A stretch of 21,054 nt of DNA, from IMG/VR virus record IMGVR_UViG_3300042691_044527, positions 1-21,054 of that record; one strand, 5' to 3'. How positions within the stretch are numbered: position 1 is the first letter of the stretch; every line of letters begins with the position of its first letter. The DNA is from a virus. A program made the position numbers and the translations under genes. Below the pieces are notes generated by a model. It worked only from the letters and a program-made list of their open reading frames with translations. It did not search any database and was not told where the DNA came from. This document shows positions 6,881 to 13,957 of this stretch, piece after piece.

Positions 6881-7202
6881 CCACGAAGAGAAAATTATAG
6901 AGGATTTAATTTTAAAAGGAGCGTTAGAATTTGCAGGCATTGATCCAGATACTGGGGAAATGTTATACAACTTTTCTGATAAGATAAAAACAGTAATGCC
7001 TGCTCTATATGACCAACATTTAAAAAACATTAATGAAGATGTAATGTATTTTTGGGAACATGGTTATTTAGATATGGATCTTTTTTCTGATAATCCATTG
7101 GTTTTATTGACAGACAAAGCATTAGACCCAGATGAAGTTTCTAAACTCAGTGTAGAAAAACAAAGATCTTTTCAAGAGATAAAAAGAATTGTTTTGTCTT
7201 AG
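6873..7202 (+). CDS. Conserved phage hypothetical protein
   Basis: A 109-residue acidic protein starting inside the end of the thioredoxin gene, with GAGG nine bases upstream. It carries phrases such as LEFAGIDPDTGEMLYNF and VMYFWEHGYLDMD that I recall from hypothetical proteins of actinobacterial phages, but no named domain. It looks helical and soluble, with no signal peptide or membrane segment. Its end lies just before the extended -10 of the next gene. Function unknown. Confidence 0.65.
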   Translation: MDSHEEKIIEDLILKGALEFAGIDPDTGEMLYNFSDKIKTVMPALYDQHLKNINEDVMYFWEHGYLDMDLFSDNPLVLLTDKALDPDEVSKLSVEKQRSFQEIKRIVLS

Positions 7203-7204
7203 TC

Positions 7205-7213
7205 TGGTATAAT
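7205..7213 (+). promoter_or_regulatory. Extended -10 promoter (TGG-TATAAT), leaderless start at 7220
   Basis: TGG plus TATAAT at 7208-7213, then six bases to the ATG at 7220. The predicted transcription start coincides with the start codon. No -35 hexamer is evident and no SD is possible. Confidence 0.65.
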
Positions 7214-7219
7214 TTTGAT

Positions 7220-7639
7220 ATGATGGATCCATACCTTATCGCCTTGACATTGATGGCAATTTGGTATATACTTATTAAGACAAAAGGAACAAAAAGAACA
7301 AAAAAAATTGAATATAGACAAAGCGATATACATATGGTTGTAAAAAAATTTATTAACCCAGTATCGTATGATCATCCATCACGGCAATCTCAGTCAGAAA
7401 AACATGCTGAGAAAAATAGTGTAAAAGTTATTTTTGTGGATGATAAAGCTTATTGGGTAAGCAATAATGTTTTTTATTGTGCGGATGTGGATAACGGAAA
7501 CGTTGATACAGAATCTGCAAAACCAATTGATGTATACAATCTTGATAAAAATGATATAAAAAAACTTTTATTCATATTGGATAAATTAGGGGATGGAAGC
7601 AGCAATGATAGTGGCAGTTCAGGGGACAAGAGACTTTGA
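7220..7639 (+). CDS. Membrane-anchored hypothetical protein
   Basis: A 139-residue protein with one N-terminal hydrophobic segment at about residues 5-20, followed at once by a Lys/Arg-rich stretch (KTKGTKRTKK). The topology is likely an N-out anchor with a cytoplasmic body. The rest is a soluble domain of about 90 residues with a KVIFVDDKAYWVSNNVFYC strand-rich core and a Ser/Gly/Asp-rich tail. It is read from a leaderless promoter; the first of two adjacent ATGs is taken. Its 3' end overlaps the next gene. Not recognised. Confidence 0.65.
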   Translation: MMDPYLIALTLMAIWYILIKTKGTKRTKKIEYRQSDIHMVVKKFINPVSYDHPSRQSQSEKHAEKNSVKVIFVDDKAYWVSNNVFYCADVDNGNVDTESAKPIDVYNLDKNDIKKLLFILDKLGDGSSNDSGSSGDKRL

Positions 7640-7955
7640 TGATTATAAAGTATTCCTTCGTGCTATGGCAGTTGCTTTATCTACAATGCCAAAGGACGAT
7701 ACGGAGTTCTTAATTTATTCTGCAGGACCAGCCAAGGTCAACTCCATGGTTTCTGAGTTTACCAATGTGTCCGAGCGTGGCATGAAGTCTAGAGGCAAAA
7801 AAATAAAGTTTTTTAAAGTTCCATCTTCTTACTTAGAAGAAAACATGGACAGTATTAACTATCTTGCTTTTTTAAGTAAGCCAAAAGAGCCTGTCTCAAA
7901 ATTAGTAGCAGAAGCCGAACTCAAAAATATTGAAGTCGGAATTTATAGATACTGA
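7605..7955 (+). CDS. DUF2493/SLOG-like nucleotide-binding protein
   Basis: The protein (116 residues from the ATG at 7605; an in-frame ATG at 7593 would add MEAA) opens MIVAVQGTRDFDDYKVFLRA. This resembles the Rossmann-like start of DUF2493/SLOG proteins, where a GSRxFxDY loop binds a nucleotide or related ligand. The later half has KKIKFFKVPSSYL and a helix-rich end. SLOG-type proteins sense or process nucleotide derivatives, and some act in conflict between phages and hosts. Homology is called from a short motif, so the function is tentative. The start is uncertain because GGGGA lies too near 7593 and somewhat far from 7605. Confidence 0.55.
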   Translation: MIVAVQGTRDFDDYKVFLRAMAVALSTMPKDDTEFLIYSAGPAKVNSMVSEFTNVSERGMKSRGKKIKFFKVPSSYLEENMDSINYLAFLSKPKEPVSKLVAEAELKNIEVGIYRY

Positions 7956-7962
7956 GGGTAAA

Positions 7963-8172
7963 ATGTTAATAAACAAACTAGAAACAATGGAGCACATTGT
8001 AAAGAAAAATAAAAACCTGCGTTGGGATGGTTGGGATATTCTTGATCTAAAAAAGTCAGAGGCAGCAAGAACATCCCCAAATGGTATCCGTATTAATAAT
8101 GAATGGTATCTGCATAGAAGGTATCTCCTTGGAAACAAGGGCTGGGATATTCCTAATAAGTATAGGTCGTAA
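7963..8172 (+). CDS. Small conserved actinophage-type protein
   Basis: A 69-residue protein. The ATG at 7963 is chosen because GAGGG lies four bases upstream; an in-frame ATG at 7930 lies inside the previous gene. It is basic and Trp-rich, with NLRWDGWDILDL, SPNGIRINNEWY and KGWDIPNKYR. I recall these from short hypothetical proteins of actinobacterial phages. It is probably a compact beta-rich fold and may bind nucleic acid, but no function is known. It ends two bases before the WhiB gene, whose expression is probably coupled to it. Confidence 0.65.
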   Translation: MLINKLETMEHIVKKNKNLRWDGWDILDLKKSEAARTSPNGIRINNEWYLHRRYLLGNKGWDIPNKYRS

Positions 8173-8174
8173 TC

Positions 8175-8462
8175 ATGAGGCAGCATCTATGGAAAGATAG
8201 CGGGCTTTGTAATGGACTAGATACAAATCTTTATTTTGATTCATATGAAAATGATGAGTCAGTAAGACCAATTATTGATAGTCTTTGTGCAAAATGTCCA
8301 GTGGCTAAAACATGTTTTGCAAACGGAATATCTGGAAAAGAGTGGGGCGTGTGGGGTGGAATATATCTAGAAAATGGAGAAATTTCTAAAGAATTTTCTA
8401 AGCATAGATCAAAAATGCAATGGGGAGATCTTTGGAAAAATTTAACAACAGAGAGTAATTAG
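8175..8462 (+). CDS. WhiB-like iron-sulfur transcription regulator
   Basis: A 95-residue WhiB-family protein. The four cysteines that hold a [4Fe-4S] cluster are at 12, 38, 41 and 47 (GLC, then CAKCPVAKTC), and the turn GVWGG at 58-62 is the family hallmark. A short basic segment (KHRSK) stands where the DNA-binding tail lies. WhiB proteins bind the primary sigma factor and respond to redox change or nitric oxide; phage versions such as WhiBTM4 can repress host whiB2. It is a strong actinobacterial host marker and could tie viral or host transcription to redox state. It lies two bases after the previous stop. Confidence 0.92.
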   Translation: MRQHLWKDSGLCNGLDTNLYFDSYENDESVRPIIDSLCAKCPVAKTCFANGISGKEWGVWGGIYLENGEISKEFSKHRSKMQWGDLWKNLTTESN

Positions 8463-8467
8463 CAAAA

Positions 8468-8698
8468 ATGTATACTGATTCTATGCGTAGAGCTTTTCAT
8501 TCTATTGATCCATTGTCATATTTTTCTATAAACATTGTTGACAACGACCACTTTCTTACGATAAAATTAGATGAAAGATCGTTTCTAACACTTTCACATG
8601 ATGAAAAGATAGAAGCAGTAAAGTATGTTACTCAAGTTAAAAAAGCTCTAGAGATGGAGGGGGCCATAGTTCTAGTAACTAGAGAGCCATTAAAATAA
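8468..8698 (+). CDS. Hypothetical protein
   Basis: A 76-residue protein directly after WhiB (five bases between the genes) and overlapping the next start by one base. Predicted strand-rich N-terminal half (FSINIVDNDHFLTIKL) and a helix with KYVTQVKKALEMEG, ending with a strand. No membrane segment, no cysteine, no recognised motif. Placement suggests the same mRNA as whiB. No clear SD precedes the ATG. Confidence 0.6.
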   Translation: MYTDSMRRAFHSIDPLSYFSINIVDNDHFLTIKLDERSFLTLSHDEKIEAVKYVTQVKKALEMEGAIVLVTREPLK

Positions 8699-9195
8699 TG
8701 CAAACCTTTATACCATATTCCGACGTTAACGAAATTGCTCGTAATCTTGATAGCAAACGACTAAATAAACAAATTCTTGAATGCTACCAAATACTCAATG
8801 TACTATCTGGTAAATCTCCAACTGGTGGATGGCGAAATCATCCAGCAGTACTTATGTGGAAAGGTTATGAGCGTGGTCTTTGGCATTATACACAGGCCAT
8901 GATTGTTGAAGCCAGGGCCAGGGGTATTCGTACAGAAAACAATGAAGCTAATCTTAATAATCTAAAAAATCAATGTTGGGAACAATGGGGGGACAAAGCT
9001 CCATCATTTTGGACAGATAATGATAAGTTGATGCGTGTAATTACAACTCACAAGGTTAGCCTATTCAACAAAGATCCTTTATATTATATTAAATATCAAC
9101 ATGCATCTAATAGTCCATATAATACTCCATGTTGTCCAGATCGCAAACAACCATGTAAATATTATTGGCCCACACACCAAAGTGAATTGGTATAA
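8698..9195 (+). CDS. Pyrimidine-dimer glycosylase family protein (Pyr_excise-like)
   Basis: A 165-residue protein starting MQTFIPYSD, with NLDSKRLNKQILE and GWRNHPAVLMWKGY. These words match the family of actinobacterial proteins grouped with T4 endonuclease V (PF03013, MSMEG_6728-like). Members are thought to remove UV-induced pyrimidine dimers through a glycosylase/AP-lyase reaction. The C-terminal part has two cysteines in PCCPD and one in QPCKYYW. A UV-repair role would suit a phage living in light. The start ATG overlaps the previous stop (TAATG). It is homology by memory and not every member has been tested for activity. Confidence 0.7.
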   Translation: MQTFIPYSDVNEIARNLDSKRLNKQILECYQILNVLSGKSPTGGWRNHPAVLMWKGYERGLWHYTQAMIVEARARGIRTENNEANLNNLKNQCWEQWGDKAPSFWTDNDKLMRVITTHKVSLFNKDPLYYIKYQHASNSPYNTPCCPDRKQPCKYYWPTHQSELV

Positions 9196-9196
9196 T
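9188..9196 (+). promoter_or_regulatory. Extended -10 promoter (TGG-TATAAT) before the 9205 start
   Basis: TGG and TATAAT at 9191-9196 overlap the end of the glycosylase gene. The ATG at 9205 is eight bases downstream; the ATG at 9199 is only two bases away and would lie before the transcription start. Confidence 0.6.
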
Positions 9197-9204
9197 ATAT
9201 GAAC

Positions 9205-9603
9205 ATGTTATCTATAATTCTTGCAATAGTTGCCTCTATGTCTACAATAGGTTATACTTTTGCTTCTATAAAAATTATTAGAATGTCAAAAGATTTATTA
9301 GAAGTAACAAATTTATATAATAATTTAGAACAGGCTGTTATGTCAGAACCAGAAAATGCTGGTATTGATACACATACACAAAGTTTTATCAAGTTTTTGT
9401 CTGATTCTCGTGAAATGGCTTTTGACTATATAGATAATGCACAGCAACAAATAAAAGAGTTTATTGATATTGCCGACAAGCAGTTTGCATTTTTTGATTC
9501 ATATGGAATGCTTACACAAGGATATCCAAATTATGAAGCAATGGAAATATTGTCTAAAGAATATAAAAAACTAAAGCTTTTATTGCCAGAGGAAACAAGT
9601 TAG
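9205..9603 (+). CDS. Membrane-anchored conserved phage protein
   Basis: A 132-residue protein. The start is moved to the second in-frame ATG at 9205, since the first (9199) is too close to the -10 box to be in the mRNA. Residues about 1-20 (MLSIILAIVASMSTIGYTFA) are a membrane anchor. A coiled-coil-like body follows, with QSFIKFLSDSREMAFDYID and QQQIKEFIDIAD, features I recall in actinobacteriophage hypothetical proteins. Function unknown; a surface-exposed or membrane-linked scaffold is possible. Its stop overlaps the GTG of the next gene. Confidence 0.65.
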   Translation: MLSIILAIVASMSTIGYTFASIKIIRMSKDLLEVTNLYNNLEQAVMSEPENAGIDTHTQSFIKFLSDSREMAFDYIDNAQQQIKEFIDIADKQFAFFDSYGMLTQGYPNYEAMEILSKEYKKLKLLLPEETS

Positions 9604-10442
9604 TGAATTTTTATTATTTTAATACACACATAGACGACATAGATGAGCTTGTCGGTAGTCATTTCTACGGCGGTTTGTTTATATATGATGTACCACTTGG
9701 CGATAGATTTACAAAAATAGCTAGAATTATTGACTCTGATATTGAAATGAAGTACCTTGTTGCAATTAGACCATATGTTGTATCTCCACAATATCTTTCT
9801 ATGCTATACAATTCAGTTAACAGCATGCACCCTGGCAGACTACAGATTAATATTGTTTCGGGTAGTGGTGATATACAGAGAGAGGTAAAAAGAACAAGAA
9901 CAGAATACATGATGAATGAAAATAAAGATTTTGGTGGAATACTTGGTCCAGTAACAGATCTTTCGTCAAACATTGATAGGTCAAACTATCTAATAGAATA
10001 TGTTGATATGCTAAATACACTTGATACAGACTTGCCAGATTTTTATGTGTCTGTTACAAATGAATATGTTTTTGATGTTGCTAAAAGAAATCAAAATAAA
10101 ATAATTATTCCTTATGCCATGTATAAGTATAAAAAGTTTGATATATCAAATATGAATACAATGGTAGCCATAAAGCCTATTTTAAGAGAAACAGAAGAAG
10201 AACTTGACCAACTACCAAAACCTACTGGCATTTGGAATAAATACCATGGTCAATACGATAGAAAAGATTATGATTATTTTACTTATGCTGAATTTGCACA
10301 ACTTATGGATCAATTTAAAACCGACGGCATAACTGAAGTCCTGATTTCTAGTTGCAAGATAGAAGATATATATAATCCTCCACCTATAGAGAGACATCAC
10401 GTATTTAGTTTTGTTAAAAGATATAAGGAGAATAATATATGA
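9603..10442 (+). CDS. Luciferase-like flavin monooxygenase family protein, copy 1
   Basis: A 279-residue protein starting at GTG inside the previous stop, with AGAGGA upstream. It resembles the bacterial luciferase/SsuD group of flavin-dependent monooxygenases: FTKIARII, then a KYLVAIRPYVVSPQYLSML strand-helix, GRLQINIVSG, and DFYVSVTNEYVFDVAKRN, which match the order of blocks in SsuD (ALRPxxVSP, GRLLINVVTG, a later strand for flavin or substrate). Normal members have 330-380 residues, so this is a shortened barrel. The next gene is a paralog. The substrate is unknown and a flavin reductase partner is not in the window. The family call is moderate because the flavin contacts cannot be verified by eye. 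Confidence 0.65.
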   Translation: MNFYYFNTHIDDIDELVGSHFYGGLFIYDVPLGDRFTKIARIIDSDIEMKYLVAIRPYVVSPQYLSMLYNSVNSMHPGRLQINIVSGSGDIQREVKRTRTEYMMNENKDFGGILGPVTDLSSNIDRSNYLIEYVDMLNTLDTDLPDFYVSVTNEYVFDVAKRNQNKIIIPYAMYKYKKFDISNMNTMVAIKPILRETEEELDQLPKPTGIWNKYHGQYDRKDYDYFTYAEFAQLMDQFKTDGITEVLISSCKIEDIYNPPPIERHHVFSFVKRYKENNI

Positions 10443-11191
10443 AAATTTATTTTTTTGGTGCTGACATTGATATTTTAGATAAGCTATATGATAGCTGGTT
10501 TGATGGTGGATTATTTTTATTCAATTCTCAAAGTGGTGATGCATTTACTAGAATTGCACGAAAATTAAACAAAGACAAACAATTCAAATACATGGTTGCA
10601 TTAAGACCATATGTAATGTCTCCGCAATATTTAGTAATGATAAATGATACATTTTATAATATATGCTCAAGAAACAATAAATTGCAAATAAATTTAATTT
10701 CTGGACATATTAAAGAAGAAGAAAAAGGTTTTGGTGGAATTATAGGAGAGGTTAACGATTCATCTCCTGGTATAGATAAATCAAAATATTTAATAGATTT
10801 TGTCCATGTTATTAATAATTTTAATAAAGAAAAGATACCAGATATTTATATATCGGCAACTAACCAATACACTTTTGATGTAGCAAAACAATACGGTCAT
10901 AAGGTAATAATGCCATATTCCCAATACTTATCAAAAGAATATGATTTAGATCCAAAAAATACAATGATATCAATAGGACCAATCTTAAGAGATAGTGAGT
11001 CTGATTTTGGTGGATTGCTAGATTTCAATCATCCAAACGATTCTAAGTATTTTACTCCGTTACAATTTAAAGATACCTTGGATCAGTTTAAAAGGGAGGG
11101 TTTTAAGGAAGTTATAATTTTTGGATGGCCAGACAAGGAAAAAGAAAGAGTAATTGAATTTGTAAAAAAATATAAAGAAGGAAAAATTTAA
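10439..11191 (+). CDS. Luciferase-like flavin monooxygenase family protein, copy 2
   Basis: A 250-residue paralog of the preceding protein. Shared blocks in the same order: GGLF, GDxFTxIAR, KYxVAxRPYVxSPQYL, LQINxxSG, FGGIxGxVxD, IPDIYISATNQYTFDVA and a PILR strand. It starts with AAGGAG eight bases before the ATG and overlaps the first copy by four bases, so both are made from one mRNA and could form a heterodimer like LuxA/LuxB. It is shorter because an insert after the SG block is missing. Its stop overlaps the next ATG. Substrate unknown. Confidence 0.65.
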   Translation: MKIYFFGADIDILDKLYDSWFDGGLFLFNSQSGDAFTRIARKLNKDKQFKYMVALRPYVMSPQYLVMINDTFYNICSRNNKLQINLISGHIKEEEKGFGGIIGEVNDSSPGIDKSKYLIDFVHVINNFNKEKIPDIYISATNQYTFDVAKQYGHKVIMPYSQYLSKEYDLDPKNTMISIGPILRDSESDFGGLLDFNHPNDSKYFTPLQFKDTLDQFKREGFKEVIIFGWPDKEKERVIEFVKKYKEGKI

Positions 11192-12201
11192 TGATTTTAA
11201 ATAAAAGCTCAATTTGTTTTGATGATATCCTATTACTACCTGGCTATTCTAATGTAGATAGCAGAAAAAATGTTGATCTTACTATGCATGGATACAAGTT
11301 TCCAATAGTGGCTTCTCCAATGGATACCGTTTGCGAATGGGAAATGGCAAAGGCAATTGTAGACGAAGGCGGTATTGGAATTATCCATAGGTACATGGAT
11401 ACTTCTGAGCGAATAGTACAAATTCAAGAAGTTGATATTAGATCACATAATAAAGACGGCCTTGGTGTAGCATTATCATCGTTAGAATGTTTTGATACAA
11501 CTTTTATAGATGATGCCATAAATGTTGGATGCCAATGGTTTTGTATTGATACTGCCAATGGTCATGGCGAAGCTGCAATTAGTGCAGTCAAACATCTTAG
11601 AGCATACTATCCAGGAATTAATATTATGGTTGGGAATGTTGCCACAGCAGAGGGATTTGCAAGACTTGCTGATTCTGGCGCTGATGCGGTTAGAGTTGGT
11701 ATTGGTGGCGGAGCTACATGTATTACTAGGATAGTTTCTGGCCATGGCATGCCCACTCTTCAATCTATTATAGATTCCTACGAATATAAAATTAATAATA
11801 ATATAAAAACATTAATTGTTGCAGACGGAGGACTAAGAACTTCTGGAGATATTGTAAAAGCCTTTGCAGCGGGTGCAGATTTAGTTATGCTTGGATCCAT
11901 GCTGTCAGGCACAGAAGAAGCTCCAGGGGACCTTATAGATGGCTTTAAAGAGCTTCGTGGCATGGCTAGTGGAGAAGCGCAAATGGACTGGAAAGGTCAA
12001 GTCTCTGTTGTTGAAGGAGTATCTGCAAAAATAAAATATAGGGGTAATGTTAAAGATATATTTAATCAAATTAAAGGTGGTCTAGGTAGTGGATGCTCAT
12101 ATTCTGGGGTGTCTAAGCTATCAGAACTGGCAAAAAATTCTGAATATACTATAGTGTCACACGCTTCATTATCAGAATCTAAGCCACATGCTATACTATA
12201 A
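11191..12201 (+). CDS. GMP reductase / IMP dehydrogenase family enzyme without CBS domains
   Basis: A 336-residue TIM-barrel enzyme. Landmarks: [33 protein letters not shown], the cysteine loop [11 protein letters not shown] with Cys177, [15 protein letters not shown] and [13 protein letters not shown]. The Bateman (CBS) domains of ordinary IMP dehydrogenase are absent, and the segment after GMAS that should hold the mobile flap with its Arg-Tyr pair is very short. Length and flap therefore fit GMP reductase (GMP plus NADPH to IMP) better than IMP dehydrogenase. The cysteine loop has Gly and Ala where the family has Pro and Ser. It would steer purines in infection, perhaps toward adenine for an AT-rich genome. 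It is coupled to the monooxygenase gene by an ATGA-type overlap. Confidence 0.85.
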   Translation: MILNKSSICFDDILLLPGYSNVDSRKNVDLTMHGYKFPIVASPMDTVCEWEMAKAIVDEGGIGIIHRYMDTSERIVQIQEVDIRSHNKDGLGVALSSLECFDTTFIDDAINVGCQWFCIDTANGHGEAAISAVKHLRAYYPGINIMVGNVATAEGFARLADSGADAVRVGIGGGATCITRIVSGHGMPTLQSIIDSYEYKINNNIKTLIVADGGLRTSGDIVKAFAAGADLVMLGSMLSGTEEAPGDLIDGFKELRGMASGEAQMDWKGQVSVVEGVSAKIKYRGNVKDIFNQIKGGLGSGCSYSGVSKLSELAKNSEYTIVSHASLSESKPHAIL

Positions 12202-12215
12202 ATAGTTTCTATCCT

Positions 12216-12221
12216 AGGAGG
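12216..12221 (+). promoter_or_regulatory. Strong Shine-Dalgarno AGGAGG for the 12227 gene
   Basis: AGGAGG lies five bases before the ATG at 12227 and fixes that start. Only a few genes in this window have a full-consensus site, so high translation is likely. Confidence 0.7.
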
Positions 12222-12226
12222 AAAAA

Positions 12227-12589
12227 ATGAAACTTAATAAGAAACATAAGGCAATGCTTGCATCATATGGACGATCTGTTCTTGGTGCCGTAGCTGCTCT
12301 TTATATTGCTGGTGTTACAGATCCTAAGGAGTTGTGGGCTGCACTCGTTGCTGCCCTAGCGCCTGTGGCTCTACGTGCAATCAATCCAAACGATACAGCT
12401 TTTGGTCGTCTTCCAAAAGCAAGTACTGTGGAGAGTGCTTTGAGAAAAGTCAAGGCTCCAGCAAAGAAACAAAATACTTCTTTAACAAAAACAGAAGAAA
12501 AGCTTTTTGGAATAACAAACGAAGAGCTTAATAAGAAAAAGCCTGCAGCTAAAAAAGTTGCTAAAAAGGCAGTAAAGAAGAAGAAGTAA
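12227..12589 (+). CDS. Holin-like membrane protein with Lys/Ala-rich tail
   Basis: A 120-residue protein. Residues about 9-55 hold two hydrophobic segments (MLASYGRSVLGAVAALYIAG and LWAALVAALAPVALRAI) joined by a short turn and followed by NPNDTAFGR. This matches the shape and wording of holins I know from actinobacteriophages (SYxRSxLxA, RxxNPxDxAFGR). A second part, residues 85-101, holds the SLT..EEK.FGI..E.L motif shared with the endolysin at 1406. The last 20 residues are a Lys/Ala repeat like a histone tail, giving a strongly positive end. A full AGGAGG precedes the ATG and a terminator follows. Confidence 0.7.
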   Translation: MKLNKKHKAMLASYGRSVLGAVAALYIAGVTDPKELWAALVAALAPVALRAINPNDTAFGRLPKASTVESALRKVKAPAKKQNTSLTKTEEKLFGITNEELNKKKPAAKKVAKKAVKKKK

Positions 12590-12601
12590 TTATAAAGGAG
12601 G

Positions 12602-12631
12602 GGGGAGATATTAATAGTATCTCCCCTTTTT
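12602..12631 (+). terminator. Intrinsic terminator after the holin-like gene
   Basis: GGGGAGATA (12602-12610), a 7-base loop, and TATCTCCCC (12618-12626) form a 9-base-pair GC-rich stem followed by TTTTT. It ends only six bases before the ATG of the glycosyltransferase gene. Confidence 0.85.
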
Positions 12632-12636
12632 ATATT

Positions 12637-13353
12637 ATGGACTTTTTATATTCAAATCAAGTAAAAGAAAAATCAAAAACAGCACTCATAATGTGCACTT
12701 ACAGAAGATTTAAAAACTTATCCGATACATATAAAGATATATCTAATCAAACAAACAAAGATTTTGATTTTTACATATGTGATAACTCTGGCGCAAATCC
12801 AAAACTTTTAAAAATAACAAAAAGATATGAGCCACATATAAACTATAATCTTTTTATTAAAGAATATTGGAATCAATATAGCATTTTTGGCAGGTTTCAT
12901 CTTGCAAGAGATTTAGCAAAAGATGGATATGAAAAAATAATTATTATAGATGATGATCAAAGAATACCAAAAGAATTTATTCAAGACTGCTATAATCAAT
13001 ATGAGGATAATACAATAAAATCATTTTATGCTCACATGATAATAGGGGATTATTGGAAAAAAGAAATGCTTGATCCAACTGAAGAAGGTAACTATGTGGG
13101 CGGTGGTGGCTTATTGTGTAATGCAAATGTATTTTTAAATGATAAATTTTTTGATTGCCCAGAAAAATATTGGATTCTAGATGATTTGTGGCTTTCTTAT
13201 TATGTAGCAAAATTTACAGATTACAAAATGAAAAAATTAAACACTCACATTTCTTTTATAAAAGATAGTCTTGCAACTGCAAAAAATCTTAAAGAAGAAA
13301 AAAGAAGGTTCGCTGATAGATATATTTTAAAAGGGGAATCAATAAAAATATGA
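12637..13353 (+). CDS. Family 2-like glycosyltransferase (GT-A fold)
   Basis: A 238-residue enzyme. Residues 15-24 (TALIMCTYRR) form the nucleotide-sugar-binding start of the GT2 family. YICDNSG near 47-53 and the metal-binding triple Asp at 105-107 (IIIIDDDQRI) are the other GT-A signatures. A later WILDDLWLSYY holds a likely catalytic acidic pair. It probably moves a sugar onto an acceptor on the virion, DNA or host envelope. The ATG comes just after the terminator and no SD is seen; TATATT immediately before may be part of its promoter, but the spacing to the ATG does not fit the leaderless pattern. It overlaps the next glycosyltransferase gene by four bases. Confidence 0.8.
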   Translation: MDFLYSNQVKEKSKTALIMCTYRRFKNLSDTYKDISNQTNKDFDFYICDNSGANPKLLKITKRYEPHINYNLFIKEYWNQYSIFGRFHLARDLAKDGYEKIIIIDDDQRIPKEFIQDCYNQYEDNTIKSFYAHMIIGDYWKKEMLDPTEEGNYVGGGGLLCNANVFLNDKFFDCPEKYWILDDLWLSYYVAKFTDYKMKKLNTHISFIKDSLATAKNLKEEKRRFADRYILKGESIKI

Positions 13354-13955
13354 TTATTGATTTAAGAGATATTGAAACTTTTTATATCAACATAAAAAAA
13401 GACAAAGAAAAAAATGAATCAATGTTGAATTTAATTGATCAGTTTGGATTTAAAAAAAATCAAAGAGTTGATGCTACTTACATTGCAAATAATCCCATAT
13501 CTGGCTGTGCAGCGTCACACTACAAAATATTTTTAAATATGAAAAACCCAAGCATAATTCTTGAAGATGATTGCATGATAAAAAACAATACACCAGTTAT
13601 TGAAGTTCCAGACGATGCTGATGCGGTTTATCTTGGGTTATCTCAATGGGGATATAAAGATGATATATCAAGACCAAGAAACTTTGACTTTGTAAAACAT
13701 AAAGATGTAAAAAACATATACAGGATTAGCTCAATGCTGGCAACACACGCTATTTTTTATATAAATAAAGATTATATGAATGCTTGCACTAGAATTGCTA
13801 AATATTCTATGGATAATGGTGTACATATTGATCAGGGTTTTGCACGAATACAAAGATATTACAATATATATGCACTTGGTAATCCAATATTTTATCAACA
13901 GAGTAATAGGTCTGCAACTAATTTTAAATTTTCAAACAATAAGATTGTGATTTAA
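13350..13955 (+). CDS. Family 25-like glycosyltransferase
   Basis: A 201-residue protein. It starts with FYINIKKDKEKN (residues 11-22), the opening strand of GT25 (LPS/procollagen galactosyltransferase) enzymes, followed by the signatures SGCAASHYKIF (51-61) and SIILEDDC (68-75), the Glu-Asp-Asp metal site. A later VHIDQGF segment is in line with the family. The GT25 group transfers hexoses, often to lipopolysaccharide or collagen-like proteins. The ATGA overlap with the previous gene indicates shared translation. The acceptor cannot be inferred. Confidence 0.75.
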   Translation: MIIDLRDIETFYINIKKDKEKNESMLNLIDQFGFKKNQRVDATYIANNPISGCAASHYKIFLNMKNPSIILEDDCMIKNNTPVIEVPDDADAVYLGLSQWGYKDDISRPRNFDFVKHKDVKNIYRISSMLATHAIFYINKDYMNACTRIAKYSMDNGVHIDQGFARIQRYYNIYALGNPIFYQQSNRSATNFKFSNNKIVI

Positions 13956-13957
13956 TC

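Noticed and set aside
9603-11191. The two monooxygenase-like genes as one gene split by a frameshift
   Set aside because: Each carries the full ordered set of blocks, and the second has its own SD, so they are duplicates rather than halves.
11522-11734. A rightward ORF inside the GMP reductase gene in another frame
   Set aside because: It is a frame shadow of the conserved barrel with no start signal.
12631-12636. TATATT as a leaderless promoter for the GT2 gene
   Set aside because: It touches the ATG, so transcription would start after the start codon, and no in-frame start follows at the right distance.
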